Shown: in pieces, positions 10,122 through 19,467 of the stretch
Layout: the number at the start of each line of letters is the position of its first letter
Numbering within the stretch: position 1 is the stretch's first letter
NCBI GenBank assembly: GCA_902535365.1
Contig: CACATF010000001.1
Span: 380,077 to 444,076, forward strand
Direction: 5' to 3'
Source of the DNA: an uncultured SAR86 cluster bacterium
GTDB taxonomy: Bacteria; Pseudomonadota; Gammaproteobacteria; Magnimaribacterales; TMED112
DNA length: 64,000 nt
Program-made: the position numbers and the translations under genes
Notes under the pieces: generated by a model
The model's input: the letters and a program-made list of their open reading frames with translations, nothing else
Database searches by the model: none
What the model was told of the DNA's origin: nothing

Positions 10122-11846
10122 ATGAGATTTTTAATATTTATTACATGTTTTCTATTAATTAGTGCTTGCTCTGAGCAGTCTCAGATTGTCTCGGATCAAA
10201 ATGAAATCAGGCAGCGAGAAAACAATGATGATTTAAAGTCTCTTTCTGAAGAATTCTCTGAAAATATTTATCAACCTCATGAGGATATAGTTGTAGCTGT
10301 AGGGTATGGTCTAGCAAACTCAATATTAATTATTGGTGAAGATGAAAACTTTGTAATTGATACTATGGGAGGGATGGAGACTGCAGAGAGAATACTCAAT
10401 GATTTCGCTAGTTATTCAGATAATCCAGTTACAACAATAGCTTATACACACTTTCATGCTGATCATACATTGGGTGCCCAAGTTTTTTTAGATCGTTATC
10501 CAAATCTTGATGTTATTTCTCATGAAACAACAATTGAAGAATTCGAAAAATTCTTTGGAATAAAGAGAGACATTATTGGCGCACGGTCAGGGAAGATGTT
10601 TGGGCTAATTCTACAGAATAAAGACAAAGCAGAATCAAATGGAATTGGTATTAAGCTTGAAGCTGGTATAGATACACCTGGTTATGTCAGACCAAACATT
10701 ACTTTCGATGAAACTCTTTCAATGCAAATAAGTGGAAAAAAAGTAGATTTTTATCATGCTCCTGGTGAAACAGATGATCAATTGTTTGTATGGATAGAGG
10801 AAATGAAGGCTCTATTTCCTGGAGACAATATATATAAAGCATTTCCAAATGTTTATACGATTAGAGGCACTTCATACCGTAGTTTTAGGTCTTGGTACAA
10901 AAGTATTGAAAAAATGATGAGCCTTGAACCAGAAATACTTGTTCCATCTCATGGAAAACCAATACTTGGCAAAGAAAAGATACAAAATATTCTGGGAACA
11001 TACAGAGATGCAATTAAATACGTGCACGACCAAACAATGAGATATCTTAATATGGGTTTCTCTCCAACAGATGCATCGCAGATGGTCAGGCTTCCAGATA
11101 ACTTAAGCACTGACCCTTATCTATTTGAGCTTTACGGCACTGTTGAATGGAGTTCACGAAATTTATTTAATGGGTATTTTGGTTGGTTCGATGGAAATCC
11201 AACAAATCTTTACCCTTTTAAAGAAAGTGAGCTAAATAGAAGAATTCTTGAACTGGTCAGTATAGATAAGATTGAAGAAGAGTTACAAAAAGCAATGAAC
11301 GAAGAGGATTATCAGTGGGCATTGTATCTTTCTGATATAGCCGAAGCTAACAACCCTGATCAAAATGAATACATTGGAGTTAAGGCACAGGCATTAAAAA
11401 TGCTTGGAAGCAAAGCATATAACCCTAATGCAATTAGTTTCTACAATAGTTCAGCTGCTGAAATGACAGGAGAATTGGCAGATGTGGCACTGATAGGTGA
11501 TGATGATGCGAAGGAACATCAACTTCACCAACTAAATATTGATATGTTTCTAGATGTTATGGCCACAAGATTAGATCCTTCAAAGGTAGATGGCCAAAAA
11601 TTAGATTCACTGGTTTATTTTAAAGATCTTGATCAAATGTGGAAACTAAGTATTAATAATAGTGTTTTTACTTACAAAGTAATAAATGATGTTCAGAAAA
11701 CAGATGTTAATATGGATTCAATTGCCTTCAAGAAATTAGTTTCTGGTTCATTAAACCCGATTGCAGATATATTGTTAACAAATCAAAACGCTGATGGTGA
11801 AAGAAAGAGAGAGTTTCTTGAATTTATGGCACTATTTAGAGAGTAA
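10122..11846 (+). CDS. Alkyl/aryl-sulfatase (SDS-hydrolase-like, metallo-beta-lactamase fold)
   Basis: 'YTHFHADHTLGAQVF' metal-binding motif; 'LFELYGTVEWSSRNLFNGYFGWFDGNPTNLYPF' alkylsulfatase dimerisation-type region. Confidence 0.87.
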   Translation: MRFLIFITCFLLISACSEQSQIVSDQNEIRQRENNDDLKSLSEEFSENIYQPHEDIVVAVGYGLANSILIIGEDENFVIDTMGGMETAERILNDFASYSDNPVTTIAYTHFHADHTLGAQVFLDRYPNLDVISHETTIEEFEKFFGIKRDIIGARSGKMFGLILQNKDKAESNGIGIKLEAGIDTPGYVRPNITFDETLSMQISGKKVDFYHAPGETDDQLFVWIEEMKALFPGDNIYKAFPNVYTIRGTSYRSFRSWYKSIEKMMSLEPEILVPSHGKPILGKEKIQNILGTYRDAIKYVHDQTMRYLNMGFSPTDASQMVRLPDNLSTDPYLFELYGTVEWSSRNLFNGYFGWFDGNPTNLYPFKESELNRRILELVSIDKIEEELQKAMNEEDYQWALYLSDIAEANNPDQNEYIGVKAQALKMLGSKAYNPNAISFYNSSAAEMTGELADVALIGDDDAKEHQLHQLNIDMFLDVMATRLDPSKVDGQKLDSLVYFKDLDQMWKLSINNSVFTYKVINDVQKTDVNMDSIAFKKLVSGSLNPIADILLTNQNADGERKREFLEFMALFRE

Positions 11847-11849
11847 AGT

Positions 11850-12509
11850 ATGAGTCAGCCAACACGAATACCTAGAAGAAGAAAAACCAATGATAGTAGC
11901 CAATTTCTTTTTAGTGCATTAATCCTTGTTGGGGTAATAGCTTCATTAGTTGGTATGTACTTTTATATGGAAGAGCAAAAAAGTCTAAACGAAAAACAAC
12001 TGGCGACCTTAGTTGAAAAAGTGGAAGTAATTGAAGATGCCTTATCAATTACGAATGAAGATTCTGTTCAAAATATGGAAACAATGACTGATCAAATATC
12101 CTTTCTTGATACTGAGGTAAGAAAGCTTTGGGGCCATAGAAAAGGTTATTTGGATAATTTTAAAAAACAAACAGCAAGCTCTGATAGTAATGCAAAGAAG
12201 TTAACTAATATTTCTGCTAAAACTAATAGTCTTGAAGATAGGCTTGAATCACTCAACCAGAAAATAGAGTTAGCTGAAGACTTGCAGTTGAAAATCACAA
12301 TGCTCACTAATGAACTTAACAAACAAAAAAATATTGCTGAAGAAAACACTGAAGCACTAGAAGCAATTGACCAATATAGGCTTCAGAATAACCAAAAAAT
12401 TTCTGATGTGCTCAACAGGCTCAATGCTCTTTCGAGAGAAGCCGATGAGATTGAAAGAGAACTAAGAAGAATTAATTCAGTACTTACAGAGGAAGAAACC
12501 AATGAATAA
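11850..12509 (+). CDS. Single-TM coiled-coil protein of unknown function
   Basis: One N-terminal TM segment followed by heptad-rich sequence. Confidence 0.6.
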   Translation: MSQPTRIPRRRKTNDSSQFLFSALILVGVIASLVGMYFYMEEQKSLNEKQLATLVEKVEVIEDALSITNEDSVQNMETMTDQISFLDTEVRKLWGHRKGYLDNFKKQTASSDSNAKKLTNISAKTNSLEDRLESLNQKIELAEDLQLKITMLTNELNKQKNIAEENTEALEAIDQYRLQNNQKISDVLNRLNALSREADEIERELRRINSVLTEEETNE

Positions 12510-12714
12510 CATCCTAAATGAGACCTTCTTTAAGATATTTCTTATTGTATGTTTAATACCGGCAGGTTTGCTTGTTGGCAAAGCCTTTTTAATGCTATCA
12601 CCCATTATTTTTTGGGTCCTTTCATACATGGCATTCAAGAAGGGAAACCAAAAAGAAACAATAATGTGGGTTATTTTTGCAATTTTGGGTTTAATCCTTG
12701 CCTTTGTCATATAG
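12502..12714 (+). CDS. Small two-TM membrane protein of unknown function
   Basis: 70 aa hydrophobic ORF overlapping the upstream ORF by 8 nt. Confidence 0.5.
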   Translation: MNNILNETFFKIFLIVCLIPAGLLVGKAFLMLSPIIFWVLSYMAFKKGNQKETIMWVIFAILGLILAFVI

Positions 12715-12729
12715 AATAAGCAATCAGCT

Positions 12730-12814
12730 GGGGATGTGGTGGAACTGGCAGACACGCTGGATTTAGGTTCCAGTGCCGTAAGGCGTGGGGGTTCGACTCC
12801 CTCCATCCCTACCA
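12730..12814 (+). tRNA. tRNA-Leu (anticodon UAG)
   Basis: 85-nt cloverleaf with 7-bp acceptor stem, anticodon arm CTGGA-TTTAGGT-TCCAG, long variable arm, TTCGA T-loop, encoded CCA. Confidence 0.96.
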
Positions 12815-12815
12815 A

Positions 12816-13790
12816 TTAATTTTGGATTTTTCCATTCATATCAAATTGCTTCAAAAATTTCCAAATTTCATCAGCGGCAATAATGTCGTAAGAATTTAAA
12901 TCAGTTGGCCAATCATGCCCCATATTATTTGTAAGAAATAATTTTGTTTCAACTTGATTAAGGCACGAATAATTTAAAAATACTTCACCACTTTCACCGT
13001 CATTGTTTTCGTCAGTTATTGCTGTAACACTGCTATCTTCGCAAGCATTGTATGTGTTCCAGTAATCCATCATTTCAGTGAGTGGAAGTGACCGCCAATT
13101 TCCATCAATAGGAACGACAGTATCATCCTCGCTGTGAATATGAATGATTGGCGTTGGATGACTGGGATTACAGCTTGCATATGTGTTTGGATTCATTGTT
13201 CCACCAACAGAGGCAACGCCAGCTATTCTGTATCTTAGATTGCATGCAAGATGATAGCTCATTTTCCCCCCATTAGATTTTCCAGTTGCATAAACTCTGT
13301 TAGGATTAATTTGATAATTCGTTAAACTCCAATCTATTAAACTAGATATAAAATCAACATCATCTGCTGGGCTTTCACTTGACCAGCCGGTGTCATTCCA
13401 ATGCGGTTCTCCAGAACTTGGCAATATTGATCCTTGTGGGTATATAACAATGAACTTATCTTCGTCAGCTAATATTTGAAAACCTGAATATCCCAAGAAA
13501 TCTATTGCTTGGCGTCTGTAGCCATGAAGATTAAAAAGAAGTGGTGGGTTTGCAGTTTTTGAGTAAATATCATCTGGGACATAAACATAAAATTCTCTGT
13601 CCAGACCTAATCTAGTGTAGGTGCAATAAATAGTTTTTTCATATCCTGATGGATTGCATTCTGGTAAATCATTTGGAGTCGGAGGTGTTATTGGATTAAT
13701 GATCTCAGCATCACTAGAGCTGCTGCCACCACCGCATGCAAATAAAAATAAAAATGAAATGTAAGACATTGGTTTAAAGAAAAATTTCAT
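12816..13790 (-). CDS. PHB depolymerase / feruloyl-esterase-like alpha/beta hydrolase lipoprotein
   Basis: Lipobox 'LFACGGG'; 'PPLLFNLHGYRR', 'YATGKSNGGKMSYHLAC', 'NNMGHDWP'. Confidence 0.8.
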   Translation of the reverse strand: MKFFFKPMSYISFLFLFACGGGSSSSDAEIINPITPPTPNDLPECNPSGYEKTIYCTYTRLGLDREFYVYVPDDIYSKTANPPLLFNLHGYRRQAIDFLGYSGFQILADEDKFIVIYPQGSILPSSGEPHWNDTGWSSESPADDVDFISSLIDWSLTNYQINPNRVYATGKSNGGKMSYHLACNLRYRIAGVASVGGTMNPNTYASCNPSHPTPIIHIHSEDDTVVPIDGNWRSLPLTEMMDYWNTYNACEDSSVTAITDENNDGESGEVFLNYSCLNQVETKLFLTNNMGHDWPTDLNSYDIIAADEIWKFLKQFDMNGKIQN

Positions 13791-13873
13791 TTTTTATGAT
13801 TCTTATAAGTACAATTGTTACTCAGATACTATAACTTATATATCTTGATGGTAAGATTAATTATGGAAAACAT

Positions 13874-14290
13874 ATGAGTGATGAAGTCAAAAAATTCTTT
13901 TCTACTTATGGTGATTTTGTAAAAAAAGTTACAAGTGAACCTAGCTTAGATTTAGATGCATTGAAGCAAAGTTTAGAGGATGTTGAAAGTAAGTCTCCAA
14001 TTGAATCTGCAAGGCTAATGACTGCAGCTTTGGGGCTTGGAAGTGAAACAGGTGAATTTGTAGAAATAGTGAAAAAAATGTTCTTACAAGGCAAGCCACC
14101 TTCAGAGGAAAACATATTTCATATGAAAAGAGAACTTGGTGACATCATGTGGTATTGGGTTACAGCATGCTCAGCCTTAGATCTTGATCCTTTTGAAGTC
14201 ATCAAAGAAAACCAAGATAAATTAGAAGCACGATATGGTGAAAAATTTGAGGTTCAAAGAAGCGAAGTAAGAAAAGAAGGAGATCTTTAG
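13874..14290 (+). CDS. MazG-like nucleotide pyrophosphohydrolase
   Basis: 'LGSETGEFVEIVKK...MKRELGDIMWYW' MazG EExx/ExxD-like helices. Confidence 0.83.
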   Translation: MSDEVKKFFSTYGDFVKKVTSEPSLDLDALKQSLEDVESKSPIESARLMTAALGLGSETGEFVEIVKKMFLQGKPPSEENIFHMKRELGDIMWYWVTACSALDLDPFEVIKENQDKLEARYGEKFEVQRSEVRKEGDL

Positions 14291-14307
14291 CTTAAAACTC
14301 AATATCA

Positions 14308-14952
14308 ATGAGTAAAAAATATTTAGTTGCAGGGGCCACAGGCCTGATGGGCACAACGCTGGTAAACCAAATTCCCTTAAACGAAGATGTCACAGTAATC
14401 GCTAGACGCAAAATCAATTATAAACGGCCTGTAAATTTTTTAAATTTAGATGAGTATATTAAGCTGCCACATGCTGACCACTTATTCATTTGTTTAGGTT
14501 ATCCACTTGAGCTTAGAGATTTGCTTCTCATGCGTAAGTCTATCAAAGCAAAATTTAAAGCAGTTGATTACAATTTAGTTATTAAGATTGCTGAAGCGGC
14601 AAAACAATCAAATATTAAGTCAGTTTCTGTAATTTCTTCCATTGAAGCTCACCCAAAATCGCTTAACTATTATTTGAAAGTTAAAGGGGAAATGGAAAAC
14701 AAGATTAAAGAACTAGGATTTGAAAGCGTTAATATATTTAGGCCAAGTCATTTGCTTGGTGAAAGAGAAAAAGAGATAACTCTAGATGTGAAGATCTTTG
14801 AGTTTTTCACGAACATTACTGGAAATTTTCTTTTTGGATGGTTTAAGAAATATAAGAATATTCAGGCACAAAAATTAGCCGCAGCAATGTATAAAAAATC
14901 AAATAAAATGAGCAACACGGTTGATATCTTTACCTTTAAAGATTTCAGCTAG
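14308..14952 (+). CDS. NAD(P)-binding Rossmann-fold protein (HTATIP2/SDR-like)
   Basis: N-terminal 'YLVAGATGLMGTTLV' dinucleotide-binding motif; 'NIFRPSHLLGER'. Confidence 0.8.
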   Translation: MSKKYLVAGATGLMGTTLVNQIPLNEDVTVIARRKINYKRPVNFLNLDEYIKLPHADHLFICLGYPLELRDLLLMRKSIKAKFKAVDYNLVIKIAEAAKQSNIKSVSVISSIEAHPKSLNYYLKVKGEMENKIKELGFESVNIFRPSHLLGEREKEITLDVKIFEFFTNITGNFLFGWFKKYKNIQAQKLAAAMYKKSNKMSNTVDIFTFKDFS

Positions 14953-15021
14953 CAATTCCAGAAATTTAGCCCAATAAAGTTTATAATTACACTACAAATT
15001 TATCTAATATGGGCTGTCAAA

Positions 15022-18000
15022 ATGAATAAAGAAATCTCTCTTAGTGATAAATATACAGCTAGAGAAGGAAAGATATTTCTAACCGGGATACAAGCTTTAG
15101 TTAGGCTACCATTAATTCAAAAAGAAATTGACGAGCGCAATAATCTCAATACTGGTGGTTTTATATCTGGTTATAAGGGTTCTCCGCTTGGTGGGTATGA
15201 TCTTGAACTTCAACGCGCAGCAAAATATCTAAATGAAAAATCAATAGTCCATCAACCCGGCTTAAATGAGGAGTTAGGTGCCACTGCTGTTTGGGGATCG
15301 CAGCAAGGAGAATTCAAAGGAAGAGGGGAAAAAGATGGTGTTTTTGGAATCTGGTATGGAAAAGGTCCTGGTATGGATAGAACTATGGATGTTTTTAAAC
15401 ATGCCAATGCAGCTGGTTCATCTAAACATGGAGGTGTTCTTGCTATAGCCGGTGATGACCATGGAGCTAAATCATCAACATTGCCACACCAATCTGACCA
15501 CAATTTTATGAGCGCATTTATGCCTTATTTATATCCAGCAGGTGTTGAAGAAATTATTAGATACGGTCTTTTGGGCATTGAAATGAGCAGATTCAGTGGA
15601 TGTTGGACAGGATTCAAAATTGTTTCTGATGTTGCTGATTCTGGCAAAACTTACGACACATCTATTGAGCAAGCAGAAATATTAATTCCTAGCCAAGATT
15701 TTATGAACGAGTATGCAGACTTAACTAGAAATATTATTTATACAGATACTCCAAGAGAACAAGATTTCAGGCTGCAAAGAGTAAAAGGTTTTGCAGCACA
15801 AGAGTTTGCAAGACTTAACAAAATAGACCGTGTTATTTGGAAAGAAGAAAATTCAAAGCTAGGCATAGTTACAACAGGAAAATCATACAACGACGTAAGA
15901 GAAGCTTTAAGATGGCTGAATATAGATGAGCAAAAAGCAAAAGAGCTTGGGCTTTGTCTTTACAAAGTTGGTATGCCATGGCCTCTCGAGCCACAAGGCA
16001 TAAGAGAATTTTGTGAAGGTTTAGATACAGTGCTTGTTGTTGAAGAAAAAAGGGAGCTTATTGAACATCAAGTTAAATGGCAGCTATACAACTGGAAGGA
16101 AAATGTTAGGCCACTAGTTATTGGCAAACATGATGAAGATAATAATTGGTTACTTCCTGCAGAAAATGATCTTCCGTTACAAACAATTCTTGAAGCTATT
16201 GTTCAGCGCCTTTATAAGCTGACCAATGACTCTCGATTATTGGAGCGACTTGATTGGTTTAAAAGAAGACATGAATCACAAGAGAAAGTTACTGCTCCAA
16301 TACAAAGAAAGCCTTTTTTCTGCTCGGGTTGTCCTCATAATACTTCTTTGCAACTTCCCGAGAATAAAAGAGCTCTTGGTGGAATTGGTTGTCATTACAT
16401 GGCGGTCAATACGGTTAAAGGGACTGAATTTTTTACTCAAATGGGTGGTGAGGGTACACCTTGGATTGGAATATCTCCTTTTTCTAAAGAAAAACATATC
16501 TTTGCTAATCTTGGGGATGGTACATACAAACACTCAGGTATTCTTGCTGTGAGGGCATCATTGGATGCAGGTGTGAATATTACATATAAGATTCTTTACA
16601 ACGATGCTGTAGCGATGACAGGAGGTCAAGCTATTGGGGGTAACTGGGATGTAACAGGCATAGTTAAACAGGTTTCAGCTGAAGGAGTTAAGAGAATATC
16701 AATTTTATCTGAGAACCCAAGTATATATAAACATTTAGAAACTAAAGGCATAAAGAGCATGCACCGGGACTCAATAATTACAGAACAACAAGCTCTTTCC
16801 GAATATGAGGGTGTTAGCGTATTGGTGTATGACCAAACATGTGCTGCTGAAAAAAGAAGAAGGCGTAAAAGAGGTTTGATGCATGATCCGGTAAAACGTG
16901 TAGTCATTAATCCAGAAGTGTGTGAAGGTTGTGGAGATTGTTCACTACAATCTAATTGTGTTTCAATAGAACCTCTTGAAACTGAACTAGGTAGAAAAAG
17001 ACGAATCAATCAGTCAACATGCAATAAGGACTACTCATGCATAAAGGGATTCTGTCCATCATTTGTAACTGTTGATGCTGAAATAAAGACAAAAACCGTA
17101 TTTGGTAACATTGAAGGAATACCAGAACCCGACATTCATGAATCGGATGGAGTTGCAAATATCATGTTAACAGGTATTGGTGGTACAGGAGTTCTGACAA
17201 TTTCTGCTATTATCGGAATGGCTGCTCATTTGCAAAATAAAGACTCATCAATTCTTGATATGACTGGCTTAGCGCAAAAGGGTGGAGCTGTTTGGTCACA
17301 CATAAAGGTTTATGAGAAAGGTGTTTTGCCGTTTAGTCACAAAATTTCTCCTGCTTCAGCTGATTTACTATTAGCATGTGATGCAGTTGTAGCTACTAAA
17401 CCTGAAATACAAGAAGTTATATCCGATGAAAAGACCAAATCTGTAATTAATACAAACACTATCCCTGTAGCAGATTTTGTTACAGATAGAAATCTAGATT
17501 TTAGATCTGATCATGTAGTTAAAGTAATTGAAAAAACAACACAAAGCATTGAGTCAGAGTTGCCAGCAATTAAAATTGCTGAATATCTGACTGGAGATGC
17601 AATTGGAGCTAATATGGTGATGCTAGGAGCAGCATATCAGAAAGGACTGGTGCCTCTTTCATCTGAGTTCATAGTCAAAGCAATTGAATTAAATAAAGTG
17701 AGTGTTGATATGAATATTTATAGCTTCAATCTTGGCCGCTTATACATACATGATCCAGCAAATGAGTTATTTGGGTTCCTAGAAAAATCAAAAAATGAAC
17801 TAAATGTGAAAGAACTCGAAGAGGATAGGCTTAATAGGTTAAACAAATATGATTCAAAGCTTTATGATGAATTTAAAAATAACCTTGAAAAGATAAATAA
17901 AATTCTTGAAACGGAAGTAGATGTAGATGAGCTTCACAGAGACTCAATTCGAGAGCTTTATAGAGTTTTTGCAATTAAAGATGAGTATGAGGTTGCAAAA

Positions 18001-18414
18001 ATGCACTTGTCTACAACATTTAAAACTTTAGATGATCAATTCTCAAGCTGGAAAAATATTAGTTTTTACCTAGCACCTCCAATGCTATCTTTTTTAAGAG
18101 ATAAAAAAACTGGAAGGCCGAGAAAAATAAGATTTCCAGGCTACATAGCTATTCCGCTATTCAAGTTACTCAATTCAATGTCTGGACTAAGAGGTACTTG
18201 GTTAGATCCCCTACAATTTTCGCCAGATAAGCGAAGAGATCTTGAGCATAAAAAGATATTTATCAATTCTCTAGATACAATATCAAGAATGGACGGTGGT
18301 GAGAAAAAGTTAAAATTATCAGTATTGGTTAATGCATCTTTTGATGTAAAAGGCTATGGCCCTGTAAGAGAAAAATCTTACCAAGAATTCAAAAAAATAA
18401 TAATGGAAAAATAG
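15022..18414 (+). CDS. Indolepyruvate ferredoxin oxidoreductase family protein
   Basis: TPP-binding region 'GDGTYKHSGILA', 'FFCSGCPHNTS', 'CEGCGDCSLQSNC' Fe-S cluster region, 'MLTGIGGTGVLTISAI' gamma-type domain. Confidence 0.93.
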   Translation: MNKEISLSDKYTAREGKIFLTGIQALVRLPLIQKEIDERNNLNTGGFISGYKGSPLGGYDLELQRAAKYLNEKSIVHQPGLNEELGATAVWGSQQGEFKGRGEKDGVFGIWYGKGPGMDRTMDVFKHANAAGSSKHGGVLAIAGDDHGAKSSTLPHQSDHNFMSAFMPYLYPAGVEEIIRYGLLGIEMSRFSGCWTGFKIVSDVADSGKTYDTSIEQAEILIPSQDFMNEYADLTRNIIYTDTPREQDFRLQRVKGFAAQEFARLNKIDRVIWKEENSKLGIVTTGKSYNDVREALRWLNIDEQKAKELGLCLYKVGMPWPLEPQGIREFCEGLDTVLVVEEKRELIEHQVKWQLYNWKENVRPLVIGKHDEDNNWLLPAENDLPLQTILEAIVQRLYKLTNDSRLLERLDWFKRRHESQEKVTAPIQRKPFFCSGCPHNTSLQLPENKRALGGIGCHYMAVNTVKGTEFFTQMGGEGTPWIGISPFSKEKHIFANLGDGTYKHSGILAVRASLDAGVNITYKILYNDAVAMTGGQAIGGNWDVTGIVKQVSAEGVKRISILSENPSIYKHLETKGIKSMHRDSIITEQQALSEYEGVSVLVYDQTCAAEKRRRRKRGLMHDPVKRVVINPEVCEGCGDCSLQSNCVSIEPLETELGRKRRINQSTCNKDYSCIKGFCPSFVTVDAEIKTKTVFGNIEGIPEPDIHESDGVANIMLTGIGGTGVLTISAIIGMAAHLQNKDSSILDMTGLAQKGGAVWSHIKVYEKGVLPFSHKISPASADLLLACDAVVATKPEIQEVISDEKTKSVINTNTIPVADFVTDRNLDFRSDHVVKVIEKTTQSIESELPAIKIAEYLTGDAIGANMVMLGAAYQKGLVPLSSEFIVKAIELNKVSVDMNIYSFNLGRLYIHDPANELFGFLEKSKNELNVKELEEDRLNRLNKYDSKLYDEFKNNLEKINKILETEVDVDELHRDSIRELYRVFAIKDEYEVAKMHLSTTFKTLDDQFSSWKNISFYLAPPMLSFLRDKKTGRPRKIRFPGYIAIPLFKLLNSMSGLRGTWLDPLQFSPDKRRDLEHKKIFINSLDTISRMDGGEKKLKLSVLVNASFDVKGYGPVREKSYQEFKKIIMEK

Positions 18415-18834
18415 ATGAAGAAGGTTACAGGTTGCTTCTACGTATCATCACAAATTGATGTGGATTCAGTTAGGTTTGCTAAAGAACAAGGCTTCGATCA
18501 AATAATCTGCAATAGACCAAATAATGAAGAGAATGACCAAGTTGACTATGAGGTAATCGAGGCAGAAGCAATAGATCAGGGATTGGAATTTCATTTTGTT
18601 CCAATCTGTTCAGGAAATATTAATCTAGAGGCAATTCAAAAAACTAGACAGCTCCTATCTAAAAAAAAGAAAACACTTGCCTACTGTCGAACTGGAACTA
18701 GATGCATAACAGTGTGGGCTTGTGCAAAAGCATCTTGCAAATGTCCAGACAAAATCTTAAAAAACGTGCGAGATGCAGGGTATAACTTAGATTATCTCAG
18801 AGAATTTCTAATAGATTTAAAGCCTACTTCTTAA
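18415..18834 (+). CDS. TIGR01244-family (beta-lactamase hydrolase-like) phosphatase/sulfurtransferase
   Basis: 'AYCRTGTRCITVWA' CxxGxR catalytic loop; 'VTGCFYVSSQI' N-terminus. Confidence 0.82.
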   Translation: MKKVTGCFYVSSQIDVDSVRFAKEQGFDQIICNRPNNEENDQVDYEVIEAEAIDQGLEFHFVPICSGNINLEAIQKTRQLLSKKKKTLAYCRTGTRCITVWACAKASCKCPDKILKNVRDAGYNLDYLREFLIDLKPTS

Positions 18835-19078
18835 ACAGAAGCACAAACCACACAACCGGAATAACTATTAGACACCCAAGGGTGATATTAATTGCTGTCA
18901 TAAGCGGAAAATCTAAAACAGCTCCAAGAAAATCGGAAAGACTGTTTCCAATTAATGCCCCGTAAATTGCACCATGAACTCCGCTCCCTTTAAAATACTT
19001 ATCAATATCAATGCCAAGGATTGTTGCAAAAGCAAGCACTCCATTATCGATTAAACCAAAAATGAATCCTTCAGGCAT
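18824..19078 (-). CDS. Small membrane protein of unknown function
   Basis: 84 aa, hydrophobic; adjacent to DUF4345-like gene on the same strand. Confidence 0.55.
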   Translation of the reverse strand: MPEGFIFGLIDNGVLAFATILGIDIDKYFKGSGVHGAIYGALIGNSLSDFLGAVLDFPLMTAINITLGCLIVIPVVWFVLLFKK

Positions 19079-19080
19079 AA

Positions 19081-19467
19081 TTAAAAAATATTTTTCTCCA
19101 TCCTTTTAAGAGCTGTATAAAGGAAGATGAGGTAAACAATTTCGAATGCTGTGAATCCCCAAAGAAAGGCAGATGTAAATTCACCAAATAAGACAGTTAC
19201 GAACCTGCCAAGAAGTATCCCAGAAATTATAAATAGCAATATTTTAAAAAATGATTTTTCATGTTTTGTTTTAAAGAAAGCTAATAGGGCATAAAGAGCT
19301 ATTAGAAAATTTATTCCACCATATACAGCTCTTAATTCAGCAGAACCAAGGTCTGAATTAATTGATAGGCCAACTGCTGAAACATAATCTGAAGGGTTAA
19401 AAAGAGCCCAACCACCTAACCAGCCATATGTTATTGCTGTTAGAGCTAAAAAGATTTTATTTATCAT
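19081..19467 (-). CDS. DUF4345-like membrane protein
   Basis: Four hydrophobic segments, 'LRAVYGGINFLIALYAL'. Confidence 0.65.
   Translation of the reverse strand: MINKIFLALTAITYGWLGGWALFNPSDYVSAVGLSINSDLGSAELRAVYGGINFLIALYALLAFFKTKHEKSFFKILLFIISGILLGRFVTVLFGEFTSAFLWGFTAFEIVYLIFLYTALKRMEKNIF

Noticed and set aside
12477-12815. 112-aa minus-strand ORF (MVGMEGVEPPRLTALEPKSSVSASSTTSP...)
   Set aside because: Its N-terminus is the antisense translation of tRNA-Leu and the rest is antisense to two plus-strand ORFs; a known artefact.
14968-15015. AGCCCA...TGGGCT inverted repeat upstream of the indolepyruvate oxidoreductase gene
   Set aside because: Only 6 bp with 36-bp spacing; expected by chance, no riboswitch-like structure around it.
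16626-17009. 127-aa minus-strand ORF within the indolepyruvate oxidoreductase gene
   Set aside because: Antisense to conserved catalytic and Fe-S region; no independent coding evidence.
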